From positions 1-5,043 of the forward strand of contig JAEUWE010000469.1 of the NCBI GenBank assembly GCA_016791465.1: a stretch of 5,043 nucleotides of DNA. Direction: 5' to 3'. The position numbers were made by a program, and so were the translations under genes. The DNA is from Pseudobdellovibrionaceae bacterium (GTDB lineage: Bacteria; Bdellovibrionota; Bdellovibrionia; Bdellovibrionales; JAMPXM01). The notes below the pieces were generated by a model. The model was not told the origin of the DNA. It made no database searches and saw nothing but the letters and a program-made list of their open reading frames with translations. Every line of letters begins with the position of its first letter. The stretch's first letter is position 1. Shown one piece after another: positions 1-5,017 of the stretch.

Positions 1-235
1 ATCGAATAAATGTGCCATCTGGACGGCGAACCTTGCGGCTCGTCCGTACGACGACTGCTTTCGCTACATCACCAGTTTTGACTTTCGAGTTCGGCATCGC
101 TTCTTTGATCGATACAACAATGATATCGCCAACCGAAGCGTAACGACGCTGCGAACCGCCAAGAACCTTGATACACATAACTTCTTTTGCGCCCGAATTG
201 TCTGCGACACGAAGTCGCGTCTGCATCTGAATCAT
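1..235 (-). CDS. rplN: 50S ribosomal protein L14, N-terminal part (partial)
   Basis: L14 binds 23S rRNA at the subunit interface beside L19, forms bridge contacts with 16S rRNA helix 14, and is the target of the silencing factor RsfS. The first 78 codons are present, out of a usual 122; the rest lies beyond position 1. The reading begins MIQMQTRLRVADNSGAKEVM, the canonical start, with CIKVLGG at 21-27 and then GDIIVVSIKEAMPNSKVKTGDV at 36-57. AVVVRTSRKVRRPDGTFIR (60-78) is the start of the family signature. The gene overlaps rpsQ by four bases (ATGA) with a good SD inside rpsQ. In E. coli this gene opens the separate spc operon with its own promoter; here there is no room for one between the genes. 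Confidence 0.97.
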   Translation of the reverse strand, partial: MIQMQTRLRVADNSGAKEVMCIKVLGGSQRRYASVGDIIVVSIKEAMPNSKVKTGDVAKAVVVRTSRKVRRPDGTFIR

Positions 236-525
236 GCGTTCACCTCAGCCGTACGACGTCCTTTTTGAAGAACCTCTTTCAGCGTCCAGCGCTTTGTTTT
301 GCTCAGCGGACGAGTGTGTACGATACGAACAACGTCGCCTGCCTTTGCTTCGCCTTTTTCATCATGCGCTTTGAAAATCGAGCTGCGACGCATGAACTTT
401 CCGTACTTCTTATGGCGAACCATACGGAAGATCTGTACCGCAATCGTCTTCTGCATTTTGTCGCTGACAACTTCGCCAACAACTTCTACACGGCGCCCAC
501 GTCCAGCTGTTTCAGTGCTATTCAT
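232..525 (-). CDS. rpsQ: 30S ribosomal protein S17
   Basis: S17 is a primary 16S rRNA-binding protein of the 30S body with an OB fold. The 97 residues are slightly longer than E. coli (84), with a short polar N-terminus (MNSTETAG) and a basic C-terminal helix segment (LKEVLQKGRRT, 82-92). The core is typical: VEVVGEVVSDKMQKTIAV at 13-30, VRHKKYGKFMRRS at 36-48, KAHDE at 52-56 and the signature GDVVRIVHTRPLSKTKRW at 63-80. His70 stands where the family signature usually has Glu, Gln or Lys. The ATG is preceded only by a modest SD (AGGG). The TGA stop overlaps the rplN ATG in ATGA, so the last gene of the classical S10 operon is coupled to the first of the spc operon. Confidence 0.96.
   Translation of the reverse strand: MNSTETAGRGRRVEVVGEVVSDKMQKTIAVQIFRMVRHKKYGKFMRRSSIFKAHDEKGEAKAGDVVRIVHTRPLSKTKRWTLKEVLQKGRRTAEVNA
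240..246 (-). promoter_or_regulatory. Shine-Dalgarno sequence for rplN inside rpsQ
   Basis: GAGGTGA, a seven-base match to the anti-SD end of 16S rRNA, lies in the last codons of rpsQ, four bases before the rplN ATG at 235. It supports this start and translational coupling. Confidence 0.8.
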
Positions 526-531
526 GGCCCA

Positions 532-819
532 TTACCCTTTCTTCACACGTGGCGATTTTTTCGCAACGCTTTTGCTTGTTCCAGCAGCTTTCGAAACCTT
601 CTTCGCTACGGTTTTCGCAGCGGGAGCGGCTGTTTTTCCGAGCTTCGCAAGCACAGTGTTGATGCGCGCGATGTCTTTCCGCGCCTCGCGAATAACCATC
701 GGATTTGCCAGCTGCCCAAGTGAGTTCTTCATTCTTGCTTCGAAAAGCTTAGAGCGAAGCTCGACTTTCTTTTTATTCAAGTCCTTTGCGGTCAAACCCG
801 CCAACTCGGAGAACAACAT
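532..819 (-). CDS. rpmC: 50S ribosomal protein L29 with a Lys/Ala-rich C-terminal tail
   Basis: L29 is a small helical-hairpin protein at the exit of the peptide tunnel, next to L23, and helps form the docking area for nascent-chain factors. Residues 1-61 fit the family core: FSELAGLTAKDLNKKKVELRSKLFEARM (3-30), QLANPMVIREARKDIARINTVL (36-57). The usual length is 60-70; here the reading frame continues to 95. Residues 62-95 form a low-complexity tail with 10 Lys, 8 Ala and several Ser, Thr and Val, resembling histone H1-like or other disordered basic tails. It stays in frame up to a TAA six bases before rpsQ, and the neighbours are tightly packed, so it is not a read-through artefact of a missing gene. 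GGGAG lies upstream at good spacing. L29 identity is secure; any role for the tail is unknown. Confidence 0.95.
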   Translation of the reverse strand: MLFSELAGLTAKDLNKKKVELRSKLFEARMKNSLGQLANPMVIREARKDIARINTVLAKLGKTAAPAAKTVAKKVSKAAGTSKSVAKKSPRVKKG

Positions 820-822
820 CTT

Positions 823-1230
823 CTACTCCCGCGCCAAAAACTTGGTTCTTAGCGGCAACTTGTGACCAGCCAAGCGGAATGCTTCTAACGCCTGCTCACG
901 AGTAACACCATTGATTTCAAAAATTACCTGCCCAGGCTTTACAACCGCTACCCAAAATTCAGGGTTACCTTTTCCGGAACCCATTCGAACTTCTGCCGGC
1001 TTCTTCGATACCGGCTTGTGCGGAAATGCACGAACCCAAACCTTGCCGCCTCGTTTTACTGAGCGGCTAATCGCAATACGACTCGCCTCAATTTGACGTG
1101 AAGTCAGCGCGCAATCTTCTGCTGCCTGCAGACCGAAGTCTCCGAATGCAACAAAGTTTGCACGGCTCGCAAAACCTTTGCGACGGCCCTTAAAGCTCTT
1201 TCTGTACTTTGTTCTCTTAGGACTTAGCAC
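823..1230 (-). CDS. rplP: 50S ribosomal protein L16
   Basis: L16 binds 23S rRNA next to the A-site tRNA and is a late-assembly protein needed for active 50S particles. The 135 residues are the normal length (E. coli 136). The GTG start gives MLSPKRTKYRKSFKGRRKG (1-19), the family's standard N-terminus, so an internal start is unlikely. Signatures are FGLQAAEDCALTSRQIEASR (32-51), KRGGKVWVRAFPHKP (59-73) and RMGSGKGNPEFWVAVVKPG (82-100). Arg82 aligns with E. coli Arg81, which is hydroxylated by RoxA/YcfD there; no claim about modification here. The first 14 bases overlap the end of rpsC, and rpmC starts three bases after the TAG stop. Confidence 0.97.
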   Translation of the reverse strand: MLSPKRTKYRKSFKGRRKGFASRANFVAFGDFGLQAAEDCALTSRQIEASRIAISRSVKRGGKVWVRAFPHKPVSKKPAEVRMGSGKGNPEFWVAVVKPGQVIFEINGVTREQALEAFRLAGHKLPLRTKFLARE

Positions 1231-1882
1231 GTTTCGCCTCCTCAGCCTCTCGCTGAGTCATGATATCGCCTTTATAGATCCATGCCTTAACGCCGATAAT
1301 TCCGTACGCCGTTGTTGCGCGAGAAACACCGTAGTCAATGTCAGCCCGAAGTGTATGAAGCGGAACGCTCTTCTCGGTGTACCACTCAGTACGCGCGATC
1401 TCCGCACCATCAAGACGGCCAGCAACCTGAACCTTAATACCTCGAACGCCACCGCGGATCGCTGCAGCAATCGCCTTCTTAAGAGCACGGCGCCAAGAAA
1501 TACGCTTCTCAAGCTGCTGAGCAATATTCTCAGAAACAAGTTGAGCATCAATGTCTGGCTTACGAACCTCTTGAATGCTGACAAACACTTCATTGGGAGT
1601 CAGGCGCTGAACATCAGCTTTCAGCTGATCGATTCCCGCACCCTTCTTGCCAATTACAACGCCCGGACGAGCAGTGTGAATAATAACCTTCACCTTCTTC
1701 GCCGCGCGCTCCATTTCGATCTTCGCAATGCCCGCATGCTTCAGTTTTTCCTGAAGATACTTACGCAGTTTGAAGTCCTCATGGAGGTTCTCAATGTACG
1801 TTGGTCCTTTTGCATACCAACGCGAATCCCACGTGCGAATGACGCCAACTCGAAGCCCAATTGGGTTAACCTTCTGTCCCAT
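1217..1882 (-). CDS. rpsC: 30S ribosomal protein S3
   Basis: S3 is in the 30S head at the mRNA entry channel and contributes, with S4 and S5, to the helicase activity that unwinds mRNA. The 221 residues fit the family (E. coli 233). The start MGQKVNPIGLRVGV (1-14) is the canonical S3 N-terminus. A type II KH domain is centred on the GXXG loop GKKG at 78-81 within PGVVIGKKGAGI. Arg131, Arg132 and Lys135 match E. coli positions implicated in helicase activity. The C-terminal domain has the signature GRLDGAEIARTEWY (155-168), VPLHTLRADIDYG (173-185) and YGIIGVKAWIYKG (193-205). The charged tail is shorter than in E. coli and ends REAEEAKRAKS. The final codons also carry the SD sequence and start codon of rplP, giving a 14-base overlap. 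Confidence 0.98.
   Translation of the reverse strand: MGQKVNPIGLRVGVIRTWDSRWYAKGPTYIENLHEDFKLRKYLQEKLKHAGIAKIEMERAAKKVKVIIHTARPGVVIGKKGAGIDQLKADVQRLTPNEVFVSIQEVRKPDIDAQLVSENIAQQLEKRISWRRALKKAIAAAIRGGVRGIKVQVAGRLDGAEIARTEWYTEKSVPLHTLRADIDYGVSRATTAYGIIGVKAWIYKGDIMTQREAEEAKRAKS
1237..1243 (-). promoter_or_regulatory. Strong Shine-Dalgarno sequence inside rpsC for rplP
   Basis: GAGGAGG lies in the coding end of rpsC (the Glu-Glu codons), six bases before the GTG at 1230. It settles the choice of this GTG as the rplP start and points to translational coupling of rpsC and rplP. Confidence 0.85.
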
Positions 1883-1887
1883 TCACC

Positions 1888-2220
1888 CTACCTCTCGTCG
1901 AGTACCAAGTTGAAGTGACTGCTCTTCCGACGAATCGGAGTGGCACGGCCCTGTGCGCGCGGACGGAACCGGCTCAAAGAAGCGCCCATATCAACAGACA
2001 CGTGTTTCACATAAAGATTGTCGACATCGACAACCTTCTTCTGTTCGGCGTTTGCAACAGCCGATTCGATAAGTTTCTTGAGCATTGCAGCTGGCTTCTG
2101 CGGCATGAACGTCAAGATGCGAATCGCCTCGTTGACATCTTTACCGCGAACCAAGTCCGCAAGGATGCGCGCCTTCTGGCATCCGACTCCTGCATTTCGA
2201 AGATAGGCTTTAATTTCCAT
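1888..2220 (-). CDS. rplV: 50S ribosomal protein L22
   Basis: L22 has a globular domain on the 50S surface and a long beta-hairpin lining the exit tunnel opposite L4; it touches all six domains of 23S rRNA. The 110 residues equal E. coli L22. The N-terminal core holds QKARILADLVRGKDVNEAI (15-33) and the helix AAMLKKLIESAVANAE (44-59). The tunnel hairpin is about 72-100 with SRFRPRAQGRATPIRRKSSH at 83-102, which fits the signature in which E. coli has PRAKGRADRILKRTSH. Loop changes here can give macrolide resistance in other bacteria; I see no obvious deletion. An SD-like GGTGA lies just before the ATG. rpsC follows after 5 bases. Confidence 0.97.
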   Translation of the reverse strand: MEIKAYLRNAGVGCQKARILADLVRGKDVNEAIRILTFMPQKPAAMLKKLIESAVANAEQKKVVDVDNLYVKHVSVDMGASLSRFRPRAQGRATPIRRKSSHFNLVLDER

Positions 2221-2232
2221 ACTTCACCGCCC

Positions 2233-2520
2233 TTATTTCTTCGGAGCGGCCGCAGCCGCCTTCTTCTCAGCATGTCCGTGGAATGTGCGCGTTGGCGCGA
2301 ACTCTCCGAACTTGTGCCCAATCATTTGGTCCGTCACATAAACCGGAACAAACTTCCGACCATTGTGTACCGCGAATGACAATCCTGCCGCTTCAGGAAG
2401 AACTGTCGAACGACGCGACCAAGTTTTAATAATCTTCTTGTCACTTTTCTCGATCGCCACCTGGATCTTCTTCATCAGGTGATGGTCGACAAATGGTCCT
2501 TTTTTAATCGAACGTGCCAC
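2233..2520 (-). CDS. rpsS: 30S ribosomal protein S19
   Basis: S19 is a 30S head protein that pairs with S13, contacts 16S rRNA and lies near the A-site tRNA and the inter-subunit bridges. The 95 residues are close to E. coli (92). The protein starts MARSIKKGPFVD (1-12), the family's standard N-terminus, and initiates at GTG. The family signature is clear: RSTVLPE at 37-43, FAVHNGRKFVPVYVTDQMIGHKFGEFAPTRTF at 49-80 and HGH at 81-83. The end is a short low-complexity Ala/Lys tail (AEKKAAAAAPKK, 84-95), somewhat more alanine-rich than usual and probably disordered. rplB ends 10 bases upstream and rplV starts 12 bases downstream. Confidence 0.97.
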   Translation of the reverse strand: MARSIKKGPFVDHHLMKKIQVAIEKSDKKIIKTWSRRSTVLPEAAGLSFAVHNGRKFVPVYVTDQMIGHKFGEFAPTRTFHGHAEKKAAAAAPKK

Positions 2521-2526
2521 AGCGAA

Positions 2527-2532
2527 CTCCTT
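2527..2532 (-). promoter_or_regulatory. Shine-Dalgarno sequence for the GTG start of rpsS
   Basis: AAGGAG overlaps the rplB stop codon (TAAGGAG) and lies six bases before the GTG at 2520. It supports GTG as the rpsS initiator. Confidence 0.8.
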
Positions 2533-3349
2533 ACTTGCGTCGCTTAATGATCATGTTGTCGGTACGCTTGTTATGACGAGTCTTATAGCCTTTGCAAGGC
2601 TGACCCCACGGCGTAACCGGGTGATGACCTTTACCCACGCCTTCACCACCACCGAGCGGGTGATCGACAGGGTTCATCTTCATACCGCGAACCGATGGGC
2701 GTTTGCCCTTCCAGCGATTGCGACCAGCCTTACCAATGCTGACGTTCTCATTGTCAGTGTTTCCAACTTGGCCAACCGAAGCGACACAAGTCGACAAAAT
2801 CTGACGAACCTCACCACTTGGAAGACGAACCTGGCAATACTGACCAAGCTTCGCAACCAGAGTCGCACCGACACCCGCCCCGCGAGCAATCTGTGCACCT
2901 TTTCCTGGGCGCATCTCGATATTGTGAATGATTGTTCCCGTCGGAATCTGCGCCAAAGGCAACGCGTTGCCTGGCTTGATATCCGCAGAAGCACTCGCCA
3001 ACACCGTATCGCCAACATTCAGACCGATTGGAGCGACGATGTAGGCCTTCGCGCCATCAACATAGTTGAGCAACGCAATACGTGCTGTCCGGTTTGGATC
3101 GTATTCAATTGAAACGACTTTTGCCGGAACGTCGAACTTCGAACGACAGAAATCGATGACACGATAACGACGCTTGTGACCTCCGCCCTGGTGGCGGATT
3201 GTGATCTGGCCCGTATTGTTACGAGCCGCCTTGCGGCGCAATGGTTCCGTCAACGAACGCTCTGGCGTCGTCTTTGTAATCTCAGAAAAATCCGATCCCG
3301 TGCGCTGGCGAAGACCTGGGCTACGGGGACGATAGACTTTAATTCCCAT
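2531..3349 (-). CDS. rplB: 50S ribosomal protein L2
   Basis: L2 is one of the most conserved 50S proteins. It binds 23S rRNA domain IV and bridge B7b, and is needed for subunit association and peptidyl-transferase activity. The 272 residues match the family (E. coli 273). Visible are the N-terminal part with GQITIRHQGGGHKRRYRVIDF (47-67), the OB-fold and SH3-like RNA-binding core with PNRTARIALLNY (85-96), IKPGNALPLAQIP (124-136) and MRPGKGAQIARGAG (146-159), and the C-terminal tail with VRGMKMNPVDHP (220-231), GGGEG (233-237) and HPVTPWG (243-249). His230 aligns with the functionally critical E. coli His229 (mature numbering) and is kept. The next His of the usual DHPHGGGEG motif is Leu232 (CTC). 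The C-terminus is strongly basic, as usual. The gene starts two bases after rplW and its TAA lies ten bases before the rpsS start. Confidence 0.98.
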   Translation of the reverse strand: MGIKVYRPRSPGLRQRTGSDFSEITKTTPERSLTEPLRRKAARNNTGQITIRHQGGGHKRRYRVIDFCRSKFDVPAKVVSIEYDPNRTARIALLNYVDGAKAYIVAPIGLNVGDTVLASASADIKPGNALPLAQIPTGTIIHNIEMRPGKGAQIARGAGVGATLVAKLGQYCQVRLPSGEVRQILSTCVASVGQVGNTDNENVSIGKAGRNRWKGKRPSVRGMKMNPVDHPLGGGEGVGKGHHPVTPWGQPCKGYKTRHNKRTDNMIIKRRK

Positions 3350-3351
3350 GT

Positions 3352-3633
3352 TTATGCCCCCTCAAAAATCGAAATCTTCTCGCCAGCTTTCAGCTTAACG
3401 AGCGCCTTTTTCCAGGTCTTCGGAGCTCCCAGTTTGGCCTGTTTGCGGAAGTACTTTCCGCGACAAACCATCGTGCGAACGCTTTCGACCTTAACGTTGA
3501 ACGCTGTCTCAATCGCCTTTTGGATATCAGGCTTAGAGGCGTCCAACTGAACCTCGAATGCATAAACACCAAGGTCCTCGGCATGAGCCGCATTCTTTTC
3601 CGAAACAAGGGGCTTCTTAATCACTTCAAACAT
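3352..3633 (-). CDS. rplW: 50S ribosomal protein L23
   Basis: L23 sits at the exit of the peptide tunnel and is the docking site for trigger factor and SRP. From the ATG at 3633 the protein has 93 residues, close to the usual 95-100, and begins MFEVIKKPLVSEKN. VSEK at 10-13 is the family signature; Glu12 aligns with E. coli Glu18, needed for trigger factor binding. The second half holds VESVRTMVCRGKYFRKQAK at 49-67 and WKKALVKLKAGEKI at 74-87, the conserved RNA-binding part. An in-frame ATG at 3690 would add 19 residues (MFRNLRLRR...) unlike L23 and would overlap rplD by 56 bases, so I reject it. rplD ends one base upstream and rplB begins two bases downstream. Confidence 0.96.
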   Translation of the reverse strand: MFEVIKKPLVSEKNAAHAEDLGVYAFEVQLDASKPDIQKAIETAFNVKVESVRTMVCRGKYFRKQAKLGAPKTWKKALVKLKAGEKISIFEGA

Positions 3634-3634
3634 T

Positions 3635-4261
3635 TCAGCCCTCCACACCACAGCGCTCGACAATCTTCGCAATCGAAGATTTCGAAACAAGAGCGTGGTT
3701 AAACTTAAGAAGATCGTAAACGTTCAAACCCTCAACGCCGTAGTAACGAACTTTCGGCAGGTTGCGAGCAGCACGCGACATCATTGCATCAGCAGCACCA
3801 TCAAGAAGAACAGTCTTCTCAACGCCAAAGCCCTTCAGGCGCTTTGCCAATTCACTGGTTTTACCAGCCGAATCCAGCTTCTCGACAACATGAAGACGGC
3901 CTTCTTTAACAAGCAGAGAAAGCGCACTGCGCAAGCCAGCCTGACGAACCTTCTTCGGAAGCGAGTATGCATAGCTTCGTGGCAATGGACCGAAAGCAGT
4001 ACCACCACCCGGCATGAGCGGCGAACGGCTAGAACCCTGACGAGCTCCACCAGTACCTTTTTGCTTAAACGGCTTCTTACCACCACCCGAGACAAGACCT
4101 TTGGTCTTTGTCATCGAAGTTCCCTGACGGCGACAAGCCAACTGCCAGCGAACTACAGTGTGAAGAAGGTCTTTGCGAACCGGCTGTTCAAAAACAGAAC
4201 CGGGAAGCTCGACATCGCCTACTTTTTTCTTATCCCAATTATAAACCGCGACTGTCGCCAT
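3635..4261 (-). CDS. rplD: 50S ribosomal protein L4
   Basis: L4 has a globular domain on the 50S surface and a long loop that lines the narrowest part of the exit tunnel. The 208 residues match the family's usual 200-210. The tunnel loop covers about 45-95: QKGTGGARQGS at 67-77, then SPLMPGGGTAFGP at 80-92. Lys68 aligns with E. coli Lys63, a macrolide-resistance site; Gly72 stands where E. coli has Arg67. The C-terminal Rossmann-like half includes VLLDGAADAM at 151-160 and GLNVYDLLKFNHALVS at 178-193. The SD sequence AAGGAG is formed by the last two codons of rplC, six bases before the ATG, so translation is probably coupled. In E. coli L4 also represses the S10 operon; whether it does here cannot be seen because the leader is absent. 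rplW starts one base after the TGA stop. Confidence 0.97.
   Translation of the reverse strand: MATVAVYNWDKKKVGDVELPGSVFEQPVRKDLLHTVVRWQLACRRQGTSMTKTKGLVSGGGKKPFKQKGTGGARQGSSRSPLMPGGGTAFGPLPRSYAYSLPKKVRQAGLRSALSLLVKEGRLHVVEKLDSAGKTSELAKRLKGFGVEKTVLLDGAADAMMSRAARNLPKVRYYGVEGLNVYDLLKFNHALVSKSSIAKIVERCGVEG
3639..3644 (-). promoter_or_regulatory. Shine-Dalgarno sequence that fixes the rplW start
   Basis: GGAGGG lies inside the last codons of rplD, five bases before the ATG at 3633 (GGAGG itself is six away). This spacing decides in favour of the 3633 start over the upstream in-frame ATG at 3690. Confidence 0.8.
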
Positions 4262-4264
4262 GAT

Positions 4265-4960
4265 TTACTCCTTCACCAATTTGACGAGGGAGTGACGGGC
4301 TCCAGGCACTGGGCCTTTAACCAAAATCACGCTCTCCTCAGGAAGAACATCAACGATATGGACATTGCGAACAGTCACTGTTTCATCACCGAGGTGTCCG
4401 GGGAATCGCTTACCAGGCATAACTCGTCCTGGCCATGTACGGTTACCGCTCGAACCTGGTTGACGATGAAACTTCGATCCGTGAGCAGCAGGGCCGCCCG
4501 CGAAGTTGTGACGTTTCACAGAACCAGCAAAGCCCTTACCTTTCGAAGTCGCAGTAACGCGAACAACGTCGCCTTTTACCAAACTGTCGATCGCGACTTG
4601 CGAACCAACCGTCAAGCCATCAACAGAGTCTTGACGAACTTCACGCACGTACTGCGCTCCATTTTCAAAACCCGCCTTAGCGAGGTGGCCACGCTCTGAC
4701 TTTGTCGAACGTGTTGCCCGCTTAGCGCCACTCGCGATCTGAACCGCTGAGTATCCGTCTTTCTCAGTTGTTTTAACTTGAGAAACTACCCATGGCTCCA
4801 TCTTGAGGACTGTCACGGGGATCATCTCTCCGGCATCGCCGTATACCGACGTCATGCCGACCTTCTTCAAAAACAGCCCACGCAACTTGACTCCCGAGGC
4901 AGACGCACTGGCGTCTCCTGCTGGGGCAGCGGTTACTTGCTGTTCACCGGTCTCCGTCAT
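4265..4960 (-). CDS. rplC: 50S ribosomal protein L3
   Basis: L3 is an early-assembly 50S protein that binds 23S rRNA near its 3' end and sends a long loop towards the peptidyl-transferase centre. The protein has 231 residues, against about 209 in E. coli. Residues 24-40 (VKLRGLFLKKVGMTSVY) match the usual L3 start. The conserved TSKGKGFAGSVKRHNF lies at 138-153, and the centre-facing loop (HGSKFHRQPGSSGNRTWPGR) spans about 160-179. Residues 1-23 are an Ala/Ser-rich extension with some acidic residues, not found in E. coli L3. The ATG is supported by a purine-rich SD region, and the core lacks a good alternative start (Val24 is GTC). Thr175 occupies the place of Gln150, which PrmB methylates in E. 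coli. rplD follows after 3 bases. Confidence 0.97.
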   Translation of the reverse strand: MTETGEQQVTAAPAGDASASASGVKLRGLFLKKVGMTSVYGDAGEMIPVTVLKMEPWVVSQVKTTEKDGYSAVQIASGAKRATRSTKSERGHLAKAGFENGAQYVREVRQDSVDGLTVGSQVAIDSLVKGDVVRVTATSKGKGFAGSVKRHNFAGGPAAHGSKFHRQPGSSGNRTWPGRVMPGKRFPGHLGDETVTVRNVHIVDVLPEESVILVKGPVPGARHSLVKLVKE

Positions 4961-4962
4961 TT

Positions 4963-4974
4963 CCTACCTCTCCC
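4963..4974 (-). promoter_or_regulatory. Ribosome binding region of rplC
   Basis: The minus strand reads GGGAGAGGTAGG, then two bases, then the ATG at 4960. This purine-rich stretch offers overlapping SD matches; GGGAG or GAGG is better spaced than the AGG next to the start. It supports the ATG at 4960, and so the N-terminal extension of L3, over any start nearer the conserved core. Confidence 0.6.
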
Positions 4975-4992
4975 TTTAATCATTCAGGGGTC

Positions 4993-5017
4993 AAAAAAAC
5001 TCAAAATTAAATCTGAG
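4993..5017 (-). terminator. Possible weak hairpin plus T-tract between rpsJ and rplC
   Basis: On the minus strand, CTCAGA (from 5017) can pair with TTTGAG (to 5000) around a six-base TTTAAT loop, with one G-T wobble. Seven T follow at once (4999-4993). The stem begins in the last rpsJ codons and takes in the stop. The shape is that of an intrinsic terminator or attenuator, but the stem is short and AT-rich, so efficient termination is doubtful. It lies in the only sizeable gap of the window (4961-5006, 46 bases). It may be chance. Confidence 0.25.

Noticed and set aside
187..865. Two overlapping plus-strand open frames (178 and 188 codons) opposite rpsQ and rpmC
   Set aside because: Phe/Ala/Ser-rich translations that mirror the Lys/Ala-rich L29 and S17 coding sequence; no independent support.
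1178..1918. A 246-codon plus-strand open frame opposite rpsC and its neighbours
   Set aside because: It is antisense to rpsC, with low-complexity Asn/Leu/Arg-rich translation and no recognisable domain. It is a shadow of the S3 gene.
2233..2268. Ala/Lys-rich tail at the end of S19 as an unusual extension
   Set aside because: It adds only about three residues to the usual length, and short basic tails are common in S19.
3634..3690. Upstream ATG at 3690 as the rplW start, giving a 112-residue L23
   Set aside because: The extra 19 residues do not resemble L23 and would overlap rplD by 56 bases, while the ATG at 3633 has GGAGG at ideal spacing and gives the normal L23 N-terminus.
3695..4699. 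A 334-codon plus-strand open frame opposite rplD and rplC
   Set aside because: It lies wholly antisense to two well-supported ribosomal genes, its translation is Arg/Thr/Ser/Leu-rich with no family resemblance, and no convincing start context was seen. It is a codon-usage shadow.
4967..4988. Possible CCCT/AGGG hairpin hiding the rplC ribosome binding region
   Set aside because: Only four base pairs around a ten-base loop; too weak to claim a translational switch.
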